NCBI RefSeq assembly: GCF_900103345.1 | Contig: NZ_LT629702.1 | Span: 2,666,001-2,730,000, forward strand | Origin: Pseudomonas azotoformans | GTDB taxonomy: Bacteria; Pseudomonadota; Gammaproteobacteria; Pseudomonadales; Pseudomonadaceae | DNA: 64,000 nt | Direction of reading: 5' to 3' | In this document: piece by piece, positions 48,503 through 57,148 of the stretch | How positions within the stretch are numbered: position 1 is the first letter of the stretch | Layout: each line of letters starts with the position of its first letter | The notes under the pieces: model-generated | Database searches by the model: none | What the model was told of the DNA's origin: nothing | Seen by the model: the letters and a program-made list of their open reading frames with translations, nothing else | Position numbers and translations under genes: made by a program

Positions 48503-49702
48503 TCAGCGAACGATGCCACGCCCGCGCAACGCTTCGATGTCACCCGACGCGTAGCCCATTTCTTCGAGCAGCTCGGCAGAGTGACTGCCCATTTGCGGCA
48601 CATTGAGGCGGGTATTGAAGCGACGACCATTCATCTCGAACGGCAGCATTGGCACCTTGACCGCGTCGCCATTCTCCAGCGTCAGATGGGCCAGCCCACC
48701 CGACTCGTTCAGGTGCCGGTCGTCGAACAGGTCCTGCGGCCGCTGGATCGGCGAAAACGGCAGGCCCGTCTGCTCGCACAGGTCCATGACCTCCTGCTTG
48801 CTCATTTGCGCCAGACGCTCGCGGACCTGCGGCAGAATCCTCGCCCGGGCCTGCACGCGCTGGGTGTTTTTCGCCAGTCCAGGGTCGCGCCCCAGCTCTG
48901 TAAAGCCAAAACCCTGGCAGAAATTGACCCACTGGCTGTCGCTCACCACGCCCATGAACACCTGCTCATCGCCCAGGGTATTGAACACGTCGTAGATCGC
49001 CCAGGCTGACAAACGACTGGGCATCGGCGCGGCAGGCTTGCCAGTGGTTGCCATCTGCATCATGTGTTGCCCCACCAGAAACGCTGAGTTCTCGAACAGC
49101 CCGGTCTGCACGAACTGCCCTTCCCCAGTGTTTTTGCGTTGCCACAGCGCCGCCAGAATCGAGATGGCGCTGAACATGCCGCCCATTACGTCATTGACCG
49201 AGGCACCGGCGCGTAGCGGGCGGCCTTCGGGACCCGTCATGTAGGCCAGGCCCGTCATCATCTGCACCACCTCGTCCAGCGCAGTGCGATGTTCATACGG
49301 CCCCGGCAGAAAGCCTTTCATCGAGCTGTAGATGATGTCCGGCTTGATCGCCTTGACCTGCTCGTAGCCCAGGCCGAGCTTGTCCATGGCGCCGGGACGA
49401 AAGTTCTCGGTGACCACATCGGCGCTTTCGATCAGCTTGCGCACCGCGGCCATGCCTTCCTCGGTCTTGATGTCGACCGCGAAGCTTTTCTTGTTGCGGT
49501 TGTAGGTCATCCAGTAGCCAGCGCCGGAGCCGGTCAGGCGACGCGTGTTGTCACCCTCGGGCGTCGGCTCGACCTTGATCACTTCAGCGCCGAGGTCAGC
49601 CAGCACCAGCCCACAGGTCGGGCCCATGACCATGTGCACGAACTCGACCACGCGCACCCCTGCCAGCGGCAGCGCCTGAAGGTTCCGATTGAGCAGGCTC
49701 AT
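48503..49702 (-). CDS. CaiB/BaiF-type (family III) CoA-transferase
   Basis: A 399-residue enzyme: '[45 protein letters not shown]' at the N-terminus and the region 'RAGASVNDVMGGMFSAISIL' providing the catalytic aspartate that forms the acyl-aspartyl anhydride. Family III enzymes move CoA between dicarboxylic acids (e.g. from succinyl-CoA). Its start overlaps the lyase stop by 4 bp (ATGA), showing the two act in sequence: CoA activation of a hydroxy-dicarboxylate, then cleavage by the lyase. Substrates such as 3-hydroxy-3-methylglutarate, citramalate or itaconate derivatives are possible; not resolved. Confidence 0.9.
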   Translation of the reverse strand: MSLLNRNLQALPLAGVRVVEFVHMVMGPTCGLVLADLGAEVIKVEPTPEGDNTRRLTGSGAGYWMTYNRNKKSFAVDIKTEEGMAAVRKLIESADVVTENFRPGAMDKLGLGYEQVKAIKPDIIYSSMKGFLPGPYEHRTALDEVVQMMTGLAYMTGPEGRPLRAGASVNDVMGGMFSAISILAALWQRKNTGEGQFVQTGLFENSAFLVGQHMMQMATTGKPAAPMPSRLSAWAIYDVFNTLGDEQVFMGVVSDSQWVNFCQGFGFTELGRDPGLAKNTQRVQARARILPQVRERLAQMSKQEVMDLCEQTGLPFSPIQRPQDLFDDRHLNESGGLAHLTLENGDAVKVPMLPFEMNGRRFNTRLNVPQMGSHSAELLEEMGYASGDIEALRGRGIVR

Positions 49703-50640
49703 CGCGCACCTCCGGCGTAATGGAAATTCTTGCCGACGCCTGCGTCAGGGATGAAGCCATACAGCGGCTCTCCCGGCAGGCCCTGTTTCAGCCAGGCGCG
49801 AGCGGCCACCAGCTTGTCGATGTCCACGCCGGTGCGCAGGCCCATGGACTCGAGCAGGTAGACCAGATCCTCGGTCACGATATTGCCCGACGCCCCCGGC
49901 GCATACGGGCAACCGCCGATACCGCCCTGAGAGGCATCGATGGTGGTGACGCCAACATCCAGCGCCGCGACCACATTGGCCAGGCCCTGCCCACGGGTAT
50001 TGTGAAAATGCGCGCTGCCGGCCTTGCTGCCGATCTCGTTGCGCAGACGGGTGAACACGCGACGCACCTGCGCCGGATTGGCGTACCCCACAGTGTCGGC
50101 GAGCCCGACTTCATCGACGCCCAGCTCGACCATGGTCAGGGCCATGCGCAGCACGTCGTCCTCGGGCACCTCGCCCTGAATCGTGCAACCGAACACCGTC
50201 GACAGCCCGGCCTCGACCTCGACGTGCGGGAAGCGCTCGTTGCGCAGGGCCATCACCGTACGCACTTCGTCGTAGACCTGTTGATGGGTCTTGCGGATGT
50301 TGGCCAGTGAATGGGGCTCGCTGACGGAAATGGGCAGGGTGATCTTTTGTACGCCCGCGTTGAACGCTGCCTCGGCGCCCTTGAGGTTCGGTACCAGCGC
50401 GGTAACGAACACGTCCGAACGCTGACGCATGTGCGCCACCAACTCGGCGGCATCGGCCATTTGCGGCAGCAGTCTGGGGGACACGAACGAGCCGACCTCA
50501 ATCTCCTTCAAGCCCGCGTCGGCCAGGGCCGTCAGCCATTGAAGCTTGAGCGCAGTGGGCATGGTCGCGCTAATGCTTTGCAGGCCATCACGGGGGCCGA
50601 CCTCGCTGATCAGGATGTCCAGGTTGTTATTAGAGTTCAT
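49699..50640 (-). CDS. Hydroxymethylglutaryl-CoA lyase-family enzyme
   Basis: A 313-residue TIM-barrel of the HMGL/DRE family: 'ISEVGPRDGLQSIS' (metal/Arg/Asp site), 'EVGSFVSPRLLPQMADA', 'AHFHNTRGQGLANVVAALDVGV' (metal His pair) and the cysteine loop 'GIGGCPYAPGASGNIVTEDL'. HMG-CoA lyase gives acetyl-CoA and acetoacetate; close paralogues cleave other 3-hydroxy-3-methyl acyl-CoAs. With the coupled CoA-transferase it forms a two-step route from a free branched hydroxy-dicarboxylate to central metabolites. The leucine-degradation genes (liu/mvaB set) are not around, so this is a dedicated copy. Confidence 0.9.
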   Translation of the reverse strand: MNSNNNLDILISEVGPRDGLQSISATMPTALKLQWLTALADAGLKEIEVGSFVSPRLLPQMADAAELVAHMRQRSDVFVTALVPNLKGAEAAFNAGVQKITLPISVSEPHSLANIRKTHQQVYDEVRTVMALRNERFPHVEVEAGLSTVFGCTIQGEVPEDDVLRMALTMVELGVDEVGLADTVGYANPAQVRRVFTRLRNEIGSKAGSAHFHNTRGQGLANVVAALDVGVTTIDASQGGIGGCPYAPGASGNIVTEDLVYLLESMGLRTGVDIDKLVAARAWLKQGLPGEPLYGFIPDAGVGKNFHYAGGAR

Positions 50641-50670
50641 CGCCGGGTCTCCGGGTGGTGGAATGCAATA

Positions 50671-50893
50671 GTTCTATCTGACAGAACACTGTTCTGAAAT
50701 AATCATGAGCCGACAAAATCCCACTGTCAACGCCTCTCATCCCGAGCGATGCGTCAGGGCGCTCCCGAGAGCGTTGGGAGTGCCTGGTGATGAATGGCGA
50801 AATGAAAAACAGACAATCCCGGTGGGTTGACAGCTGAAAAAATAAAGTCGAACCTTGTTCTATCTGCAAACACAACGTTCTGTCAGATAGAAC
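50671..50893. promoter_or_regulatory. Divergent IclR-type operators (GTTCTATCTGACAGAAC)
   Basis: GTTCTATCTGACAGAAC (50671-50687) and its exact reverse complement (50877-50893) face each other across the 330-bp gap between the lyase and lactonase genes. Each is itself a near-palindrome (GTTCT..AGAAC). Extra half-sites GTTCTG at 50691 and GTTCTATCTG at 50857 stand beside them. One lies close to each divergent gene, so one regulator, likely the clustered IclR protein, can switch both arms. Confidence 0.75.
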
Positions 50894-50968
50894 AAAAACA
50901 ATAAGGCGAAAAGGTCTCGTCACCAGCAAGATCGGTGCTTTCCGTTCGCCCCCGTAGGAGCTGATCCT

Positions 50969-51895
50969 GTGAGCCTGTATGCCCCGCCTCGCGATTTGTC
51001 GACCCGCGTGTTCACCACGCTGCCCGAAGAATTCTGGAAAGACGGCGACTCCGACTGGGTACGCGCCAACAAACCAGGGCAGAAGGTCAAAAGCTTTCTC
51101 GAAGGGCCGTCCTTCGACCGGGACGGCAACCTGTACGTCACCGACATTCCCTACGGCCGCATCATGCGCATCGACCCTCAAGGCCACTGGACGTTGATCG
51201 CCGAGTACGATGGCTGGCCCAATGGTTTGAAAATCCACCGCGACGGGCGGATTTTCATCGCCGATTACAAGCAAGGGATCCTGACGCTCGCTCCGCACAC
51301 CGGCGCGGTGACGCCGTTCCTCACTCACAGTCGCAGCGAAGGCTTCAAGGGTGTCAACGACCTATTCTTCGATGCCGGCGGCAAGCTGTACTTCACCGAT
51401 CAGGGCCAGACCGGCCAGCAGGACCCGACCGGTCGCGTCTACGCCTATGATCTGGAAAAGCAGACCCTCACGCGTCTGATCGACAACGGCCCGAGCCCCA
51501 ATGGCCTTGTCATGGACCTCGCGCAGAACGCGCTCTTCGTGGCGATGACTCGGGGCAACGCTGTCTGGCGCCTGCCGATCCAACGCGACGGCGGCACCAG
51601 CAAGGCGGGCATTTTCACCGCCATGGCCGGGGGCGTCAGTGGCGCCGACGGCATGGCGCTAGACAGCGAAGGCAATCTGTATGTGTGCGATGCCGGTAAC
51701 GGCTGCGTCTGGGTGTTCGACCCTCACGCCGTGCCGCTGTACCGCATTCGCTCGTGCACCCAAGGCCGCACCCTGACCAACCTGGCGTTCGGTGGCGAGG
51801 GCAATCGGCAATTGTTCATCACCGACTCTTCTACCGGTTCCATCCTGGTCGCCGACCTGCCCCATAGCGGCCAGCCGATGTTCTCGCACCACTAA
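50969..51895 (+). CDS. SMP-30/gluconolactonase (LRE)-family lactonase
   Basis: A 308-residue six-bladed beta-propeller from a GTG with GGAG eight bases upstream: 'FLEGPSFDRDGNLYVTDIPYGRIMRIDPQGHW' (metal Glu), 'WPNGLKIHRDGRIFIADYKQ', 'GFKGVNDLFFDAGGKLYFTDQGQTG' (metal Asn), 'NGPSPNGLVMD' and 'SGADGMALDSEGNLYVCDAGNG' (metal Asp). Members hydrolyse sugar or small gamma/delta-lactones with a divalent metal. It heads the divergent arm and probably opens a lactone form of the acid degraded by the transferase/lyase arm. No signal peptide, so cytoplasmic. Confidence 0.88.
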   Translation: MSLYAPPRDLSTRVFTTLPEEFWKDGDSDWVRANKPGQKVKSFLEGPSFDRDGNLYVTDIPYGRIMRIDPQGHWTLIAEYDGWPNGLKIHRDGRIFIADYKQGILTLAPHTGAVTPFLTHSRSEGFKGVNDLFFDAGGKLYFTDQGQTGQQDPTGRVYAYDLEKQTLTRLIDNGPSPNGLVMDLAQNALFVAMTRGNAVWRLPIQRDGGTSKAGIFTAMAGGVSGADGMALDSEGNLYVCDAGNGCVWVFDPHAVPLYRIRSCTQGRTLTNLAFGGEGNRQLFITDSSTGSILVADLPHSGQPMFSHH

Positions 51896-52003
51896 ACCCG
51901 CAACACGCTGAATCCTGTGCGCCTGCTGCACCGGCTTCGTTCGGCCCGAAGAACGCGAGCCGTCCCGCGCTCGCCCCCTACAAAACCAATAAAAGGGATG
52001 CCC

Positions 52004-53290
52004 ATGTTGATCTTTCTGAGCTACGCCATGATCGTCTGCTTCATGTACCTGATCATGAGCAAGCGCCTTTCACCGCTGGTGGCGCTGCTGCTGGTGCCGA
52101 TCCTCTTCGGTTGCCTCGGCGGTTTCGCCACGCAACTGGGCGGCATGATGTACGACGGCGTGAAGATGCTCGCCCCCACCGGCATCATGTTGACCTTCGC
52201 AATCCTGTATTTCTGCATGATGACCGACGCCGGTCTGTTCAACCCGCTGATCAAGGTGCTGTTGCGGCTGGTCAAGGGCGACCCGCGCAAGATCGTTGTC
52301 GGCACCGCCGTGCTGGGGTTGTGCGTCGGCCTGGACGGCGACGGCGCAACCACGTACATCATCGCCACAGCAGCTTTTTTGCCGCTGTATCGTCTGACCG
52401 GCATTCGTTTGCAGGTCATGGCCACCGTGCTACTGCTGGCCATCGGGGTGATGAACATCCTGCCGTGGGCCGGGCCGTTTTCGCGAGCGGCCAGTGCCAT
52501 GCACGTCGACATCACCGAGCTGTTTTTACAGATGGTTCCCATCATGATTGCTGGCGGTGTATGGGTGATTTTTGCCGCCTGGTGGCTAGGTCGAATGGAA
52601 TACCGCCGTTTGGGTATTGTCAGCGTCAGCGAAGACAAGGTGCTCGAAGGCTACGCACACGTTCGCCTGAGCGACCCGAAATTTCTGTTCAATGTGGTCC
52701 TGACGGTCGCCCTCATCAGCTCGATGATGCTCAGCCTGATGCCGCTGCCGATCCTGTTCATGGTCGCCTTCGGCCTGGGTTGCCTGATCAACTACCCGAC
52801 GCTCAAACAGCAGAAGGAAGTCATCGGTCGGCACGCCGACAACGTGCTGGCCGTGACCCTGCTGATTTTTGCGGCGGGCATCTTCGTCGGCATCATGGGC
52901 GGCACCGGGATGATCAAGGCTATCTCCGATAACCTGATCGCCATCCTGCCAGAGCAGGCTGGCCACGGCATGTCAGTCATCACCGCGCTGCTCAGCATGC
53001 CGTTCACCTACGTCCTGACCAACGACGCGTTCTATTTTGGAGTGCTGCCCATCCTCGCCGAAACCGCTGCCCACTACGGCATCGGCCCCCACGAAATGGC
53101 CATCGCCTCGTTGATCGGCCAGCCAGTGCACCTGCTCAGCCCGCTGGTGGCCTCCACCTACCTACTGTGCGGGCTGCTGGACATTGACTATGGCGATAAC
53201 CAGCGGGTCTCGCTGAAGTGGACCTTCGGCACCGTGCTGGTGATGTTGATCGCGGCCATCGCAACTGGCGCGATCACGGTCATAAACTGA
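52004..53290 (+). CDS. CitMHS-family citrate/organic acid:proton symporter
   Basis: The ATG at 52004 with GGGA upstream gives 428 residues (an ATG at 51998 is the alternative). About eleven membrane helices; the CitMHS features 'SPLVALLLVPILFGCLGG', 'CVGLDGDGATTYIIATAAFLPLY', 'MNILPWAGPFSRAASA' and, in the second half, 'GIMGGTGMIKAIS', 'LTNDAFYFGVLPILAETA' and 'QPVHLLSPLVAS' are all present. Characterised members import metal-citrate complexes. In this context, a tri- or dicarboxylate related to citrate (citramalate, HMG) is likely. Co-directional with the lactonase gene after 108 bp. Confidence 0.88.
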   Translation: MLIFLSYAMIVCFMYLIMSKRLSPLVALLLVPILFGCLGGFATQLGGMMYDGVKMLAPTGIMLTFAILYFCMMTDAGLFNPLIKVLLRLVKGDPRKIVVGTAVLGLCVGLDGDGATTYIIATAAFLPLYRLTGIRLQVMATVLLLAIGVMNILPWAGPFSRAASAMHVDITELFLQMVPIMIAGGVWVIFAAWWLGRMEYRRLGIVSVSEDKVLEGYAHVRLSDPKFLFNVVLTVALISSMMLSLMPLPILFMVAFGLGCLINYPTLKQQKEVIGRHADNVLAVTLLIFAAGIFVGIMGGTGMIKAISDNLIAILPEQAGHGMSVITALLSMPFTYVLTNDAFYFGVLPILAETAAHYGIGPHEMAIASLIGQPVHLLSPLVASTYLLCGLLDIDYGDNQRVSLKWTFGTVLVMLIAAIATGAITVIN

Positions 53291-53361
53291 ATGCTCAACA
53301 GGTTGATTTGCGGATCTGGATGTCAATGCAGCGAGGCAATTTCAACAACCCTGAACCGGCT

Positions 53362-54045
53362 CTACCGTACAACCGCTCCGGAATCGCGCTGAGTGCCCTG
53401 GCGCAGCGCATCAAGATGTTGTTGGGCCTGGGCAGCTTGGCAATAGGCGTTGAGGATGCCTGCGATCTGGTCGTCATCCAGGGTATGGCCCTCATGCATC
53501 AGGCCGGCGGATTGAATCAGGATCTGCGGCTGGGGTTTGTTCAGGGCCAGCGCCTGGTTGCCGAACAGCTGTCGCGTGGCGCGATGCACAGGCAGGGGCG
53601 CACCGGGTCGCAAAATCAGTTTCTGCACGGTCAGCCAGCCTTCCTCACTGACGCTGACGTCGGCAATTTCGACGAGATCGACCGGCGCACTCAAGGTGTC
53701 CACAAACAACTGGCGGCGGGTCAGGCGCATAAAGGCATGTTGCCCGGCGTTGCGGTGCTGCCAAGTGAGCAGTACGAACACCACGGCCATCACCGCGGCA
53801 CACACGGCCAAGCCGTTGTAACCTCGGTGCAGCCCGAAGCCCAGCAAGCCCAGGGCAATCAGCAAAAACAGCGGACCGCGCACCTTGTAACGGCGCGAAT
53901 TGGTGAATTCGGTCTGCTCGGGCACGCGATGGATGACCTGCTCGAGTTCGGCGATCGCACGCTCGCGCTGAGCTTCGCGGGAGTCGGCATATTCCTGACT
54001 GAGTGTGCTGGCGAGATCCGACAGCGGATCGGAGGGTTGGGTCAT
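53362..54045 (-). CDS. Two-helix membrane protein of the M48 operon, unknown function
   Basis: A 227-residue protein. The N-terminal part is charged ('SREAQRERAIAELEQVIHRV'), then two adjacent membrane helices ('GPLFLLIALGLLGFGLHRGYNGLAV', 'CAAVMAVVFVLLTW') and a soluble C-terminal domain ('RRQLFVDTLSAPVDLVEIAD', 'VHRATRQLFGNQALALNKPQ', 'DDDQIAGILNAYCQAAQAQ'). No family recognised. It follows the M48 peptidase gene after 3 bp, so the two are co-translated; it could be a partner or a substrate anchor of that peptidase. Confidence 0.8.
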   Translation of the reverse strand: MTQPSDPLSDLASTLSQEYADSREAQRERAIAELEQVIHRVPEQTEFTNSRRYKVRGPLFLLIALGLLGFGLHRGYNGLAVCAAVMAVVFVLLTWQHRNAGQHAFMRLTRRQLFVDTLSAPVDLVEIADVSVSEEGWLTVQKLILRPGAPLPVHRATRQLFGNQALALNKPQPQILIQSAGLMHEGHTLDDDQIAGILNAYCQAAQAQQHLDALRQGTQRDSGAVVR

Positions 54046-54048
54046 GGG

Positions 54049-55410
54049 TCATTCTCCTTGAGCGATTGATATAGGCGGTGATACAGGCAGCCAGACATCG
54101 GAGGACGATGCATGGGTGAGTTGGCTGAACCAGTGGCGGTCGTGCTCGGTAGGCACGCGAGTGGCCTGGGCCAGCAGGTCGTCATCCAGTCGCACGCCCA
54201 GTTGCTGCATGCGCAGTGCTGTCGGCGGGTGCGTATCGAACGGGTGCGCGATGGCATGGTCCAGCGCTGCCTTGTCCAAGCGCAGCGGTGTATGGAGCAG
54301 GTGGTCGGCAAGGGCCTGGATCAGGTTCGGGTGGCGCTCGGTGAGCAGCGTGTGGATCTCACAGTCGAGCGCGATAACGCGTAACAGTGCCTGGCAAAAT
54401 AAGCGCTCACCGCCGATGTTGCCGCCCACCCTATCTGCGACCAATTCCTGGGCGCGGCCCCAGTGGTGCACCGCCAGTTGAAAGTGGTGCAGGAAACGCT
54501 GCGTCATCCAGATTGCCGGGCGCTCGACCCACGCCGGGTCGGCATCCCCAGCGCTGATATACGAAAAGTGCAGGCACATCAGGCTGAAATGCGCCCCGAT
54601 CTCGCTGCCCCGTTCGGTGTCGCGACTGCTGAAATGGCCCAGCTCATGGCCGATGATCGACGCCGCTTCGGCCTGGCTCAGGCTCGAGAGGTAGGTCAGC
54701 GGCAAGTAAAGGGTGCGCCCGCTGAGCACGTCACCGGCGGGTTGCAGCGCGACATTGACGCTGGTGACGAAAAACGCCTGGTCGATGCCCACCACGATAT
54801 GGTCGGGCACCGGCGCGCCGGCCGTATTGGCCAGTTGCTCAACCCACGTCCATAAGGCCGGTGCCTTGTCGCGCCCCAGGGTTTGACCCAGAAACGCCGA
54901 GGAAGGCCGGTCCAAGGCGTGCCATTGCCGGCGCAACCGCTCAATCAACCGGCAGCCTGTCCAGAGCACGGTAATCACTGGCACCGCCACCAACAGCATG
55001 AACCAGCCGCCGGCCTTGAAGTGGCTCCAGCCCCAGCTCAGTTCATACAGCAGGCACAGCGCCAGCGCGCAGACCAGCAGCCCGGTGTAGGCCACCAACC
55101 AGTGGCCCAGAGCACGCCAGCAGAGGAACAGACGGCCGTAGAGAAAGTCCTTGGATTGCCGCGCGCGCCATGCGTCCAGCCGCATCTTGAGCCATGTTGA
55201 GAGCCCGGCCACCAACGCGGCGATGGCCAGCCAGTACGCCAACCCCGCCAGGGCCTGACGCACACGCAGCCAGGCGTAGTCGCCGTCGATACTTTGCGCG
55301 TCCCGCAGCACTTCATCGGCGCGCCAGCTCTGCAGACTGGCCCACCCCATCAGGGCCAGCGGCAGTACCAGTATCGTCAGCGCCCACGACCACCGTGCGA
55401 ATCGACCCAC
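54049..55410 (-). CDS. M48-family membrane metallopeptidase
   Basis: A 453-residue integral membrane zinc protease. Four hydrophobic segments fall in the first 155 residues; the catalytic 'GHELGHF' has zinc ligands His255 and His259 with Glu256, and the third ligand comes from 'AQELVADRVGG' downstream. A 'FDTHPPTALRMQQLG' motif follows, as in HtpX/Ste24-type M48 enzymes. Such proteases take part in envelope quality control. It is the middle gene of a tight three-gene operon (gaps of 3 bp each side), between a small exported protein and a two-helix membrane protein. Confidence 0.88.
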   Translation of the reverse strand: MGRFARWSWALTILVLPLALMGWASLQSWRADEVLRDAQSIDGDYAWLRVRQALAGLAYWLAIAALVAGLSTWLKMRLDAWRARQSKDFLYGRLFLCWRALGHWLVAYTGLLVCALALCLLYELSWGWSHFKAGGWFMLLVAVPVITVLWTGCRLIERLRRQWHALDRPSSAFLGQTLGRDKAPALWTWVEQLANTAGAPVPDHIVVGIDQAFFVTSVNVALQPAGDVLSGRTLYLPLTYLSSLSQAEAASIIGHELGHFSSRDTERGSEIGAHFSLMCLHFSYISAGDADPAWVERPAIWMTQRFLHHFQLAVHHWGRAQELVADRVGGNIGGERLFCQALLRVIALDCEIHTLLTERHPNLIQALADHLLHTPLRLDKAALDHAIAHPFDTHPPTALRMQQLGVRLDDDLLAQATRVPTEHDRHWFSQLTHASSSDVWLPVSPPISIAQGE

Positions 55411-55413
55411 TGC

Positions 55414-55842
55414 TCAGTTGGCCTGCAAATAATCGGTCAGGAATGCCTGCGCATTGCCTTGGCTGGACAGGAACTCGTCATAGCCAACGTTCAACGCTTG
55501 AGCGTCGCCGGGCAAGTACAGCTCGCCCCAGCCTTGACGCAGCACCAGCACGACGAACTTCTGGCCGTCCACGGTGGTGGAATAGCGGGTGTCCTTGCCG
55601 GTCTTTTCCACGGCCATTTTCTGGATCTTCATGTTCCAGTCGTGGTCCACGCCCTCTACCTGCACCAGCGCCTGATTGTCACTGCGCGCGCCGATGCGCA
55701 GGGTCCAGACTTTCACGCCGCCTTCGCCGGCATAGGCCAGCACTTTTTCCGCGACTTCCGGGCGGTTGTCAGCCTGGGCGATCCCCGCGATCACGGCCAG
55801 AACCAGGCCCAGCAGCGCTGCCCACTTGCGATATATCAACAT
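55414..55842 (-). CDS. Small exported protein, first gene of the M48 operon
   Basis: A 142-residue protein with a clear Sec signal ('MLIYRKWAALLGLVLAVIAGIAQA') and a beta-rich mature part ('EKVLAYAGEGGVKVWTLRIG', 'NQALVQVEGVDHDWNMKIQK', 'KFVVLVLRQGWGELYLPGDA'). No family recognised. It stands 3 bp upstream of the M48 gene in the same operon, suggesting a shared envelope role. The divergent neighbour is an AraC gene, 173 bp away. Confidence 0.8.
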   Translation of the reverse strand: MLIYRKWAALLGLVLAVIAGIAQADNRPEVAEKVLAYAGEGGVKVWTLRIGARSDNQALVQVEGVDHDWNMKIQKMAVEKTGKDTRYSTTVDGQKFVVLVLRQGWGELYLPGDAQALNVGYDEFLSSQGNAQAFLTDYLQAN

Positions 55843-56015
55843 TTACGGCTTCCTCGACAGTTCAAAGCCGACCATTGAAATCAACGCGCCGACGCCTGCC
55901 AAGCGGCACGGCCGTGGCGCACAACAATAAGGCCGTGACTCACAACAACTGATCGGGCTGCCCGATGTCGATATCATGCAACGCTGCCCACCCGCTCTGA
56001 CGGACGCTTTTGCCA

Positions 56016-56963
56016 ATGGACCGCCGCAACCCCTATCTGGACACCCACTTCTGCTTCGATCACCCAGAGGCCCTGGACCAGGCCGGTGTATTCGATGACA
56101 GCGCGCAGCAGGTCATGGGCAGCGCGATCGGCCATTACCGTGCGCAGACGGTGCGGCCGCACCTGCAGTATTTCGACTGCGATCTGCAGTTCCCCGAACC
56201 GTTACGCATCCACAAGGTGCTGCCCGACAGTGTGTGCATCGTGCAGGTACTGGGTGGGCAATGGCAGCATCAGGTAGACGGCCGGCTAAATGAATACACC
56301 CCCGGCGCGCCCCATGTGCTGGGCTTGAGCGAAAGCATGGAAGCCATGGACCAGATGCCTGCCGGTAGCCGTGCGCGCATGGCCGGGCTGCGCATCGGCG
56401 GCGACTATCTGCGCCAATTGGCCGAAGAAGACCCGTCACTGCAATCGCTGGCCAGGCTGCTCGACGATGGCATGCACTTTTCAGAACTGCACGGCTGTCG
56501 CGCCGTCGGGCGTTTGTTCGAGCGCCTTTATCACTCGCCCTACCAGGGGGCGTTGGAACGGCTGAACCAGGAAAGCCTGAGCCTGGCCGTGCTGGTCGAG
56601 CTGGCCACGCACCTGGCGCCACAACCGGCCAAGCCCACGGCCCCGTTGCGCAGCCATTCGGACCTTGCACATGAAGCACGCTTCAAGCTCGACGCAAACC
56701 TGATGAAACCACCCGGCACGCTGGCGCTGGCACGGGAACTGGGCGTGGGTGAAACCACCCTCAGACGTGCCTTCAGCCGGGTGTACGGCCAATCGATGCT
56801 CGATTACGTGCGCCAGCAGCGCCTGGAACTGGCGCGCACCCTGCTGCGCCAGCGCAAATGGCACGTGGCGCAGATTGCCCACCGCCTGGGGTACGCCAAC
56901 CCTGCCAACTTCAACCACGCCTACAAGGCGTACTTCGGTCATCCGCCTGGGGCTGAATCCTGA
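56016..56963 (+). CDS. AraC-family regulator
   Basis: The ATG at 56016 gives 315 residues. The C-terminal double-HTH is complete: 'LALARELGVGETTLRRAFSRVYGQSMLDYVRQQRLELARTLL' and 'WHVAQIAHRLGYANPANFNHAYKAYFGHPPG'. The N-terminal half ('LQYFDCDLQFPEPLRIHKVL', 'VCIVQVLGGQWQHQVDG') is a cupin-like ligand domain. The HTH arrangement (LRRAFSRVYGQS, GYANPANF) resembles the PchR-type siderophore-responsive branch, but no siderophore receptor gene is near. Divergent from the M48 operon; last gene before the tRNA-Asn repeat arm. Confidence 0.88.
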   Translation: MDRRNPYLDTHFCFDHPEALDQAGVFDDSAQQVMGSAIGHYRAQTVRPHLQYFDCDLQFPEPLRIHKVLPDSVCIVQVLGGQWQHQVDGRLNEYTPGAPHVLGLSESMEAMDQMPAGSRARMAGLRIGGDYLRQLAEEDPSLQSLARLLDDGMHFSELHGCRAVGRLFERLYHSPYQGALERLNQESLSLAVLVELATHLAPQPAKPTAPLRSHSDLAHEARFKLDANLMKPPGTLALARELGVGETTLRRAFSRVYGQSMLDYVRQQRLELARTLLRQRKWHVAQIAHRLGYANPANFNHAYKAYFGHPPGAES

Positions 56964-57026
56964 CGTTCGCTACGCCGACTCTGCCGTCTTTGGTTGAAAC
57001 CACTGCAGCGACTTTCATGGGGCTTC

Positions 57027-57148
57027 CCTCTGAATCGTAGGATTAGAGACGCCTTCATGCCTATCACGCTGTGCGCTTTGATCACCCTGGAGAAATCCAA
57101 GGCAAAAAAAAGCCTGCATCTCTGCAGGCTTCTCTTTATGTCGCTATC
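57027..57148. repeat. tRNA-Asn-linked repeat arm, copy 3
   Basis: This arm ('TCTGAATCGTAGGATTAGAG' .. 'GTGCGCTTTGATCACC' .. terminator) ends at the CCA end of the intact tRNA-Asn and is nearly identical to 29311-29422. It is the left-hand arm that a second inserted element would leave beside the restored tRNA gene. No protein gene in 56964-57148. Confidence 0.8.
57104..57131 (-). terminator. tRNA-Asn terminator
   Basis: On the minus strand AAGCCTGCA / TGCAGGCTT (57110-57118 and 57123-57131) form a 9-bp stem with a GAGA-type loop followed by a run of T, 18 bp downstream of the tRNA 3' end. Confidence 0.85.
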
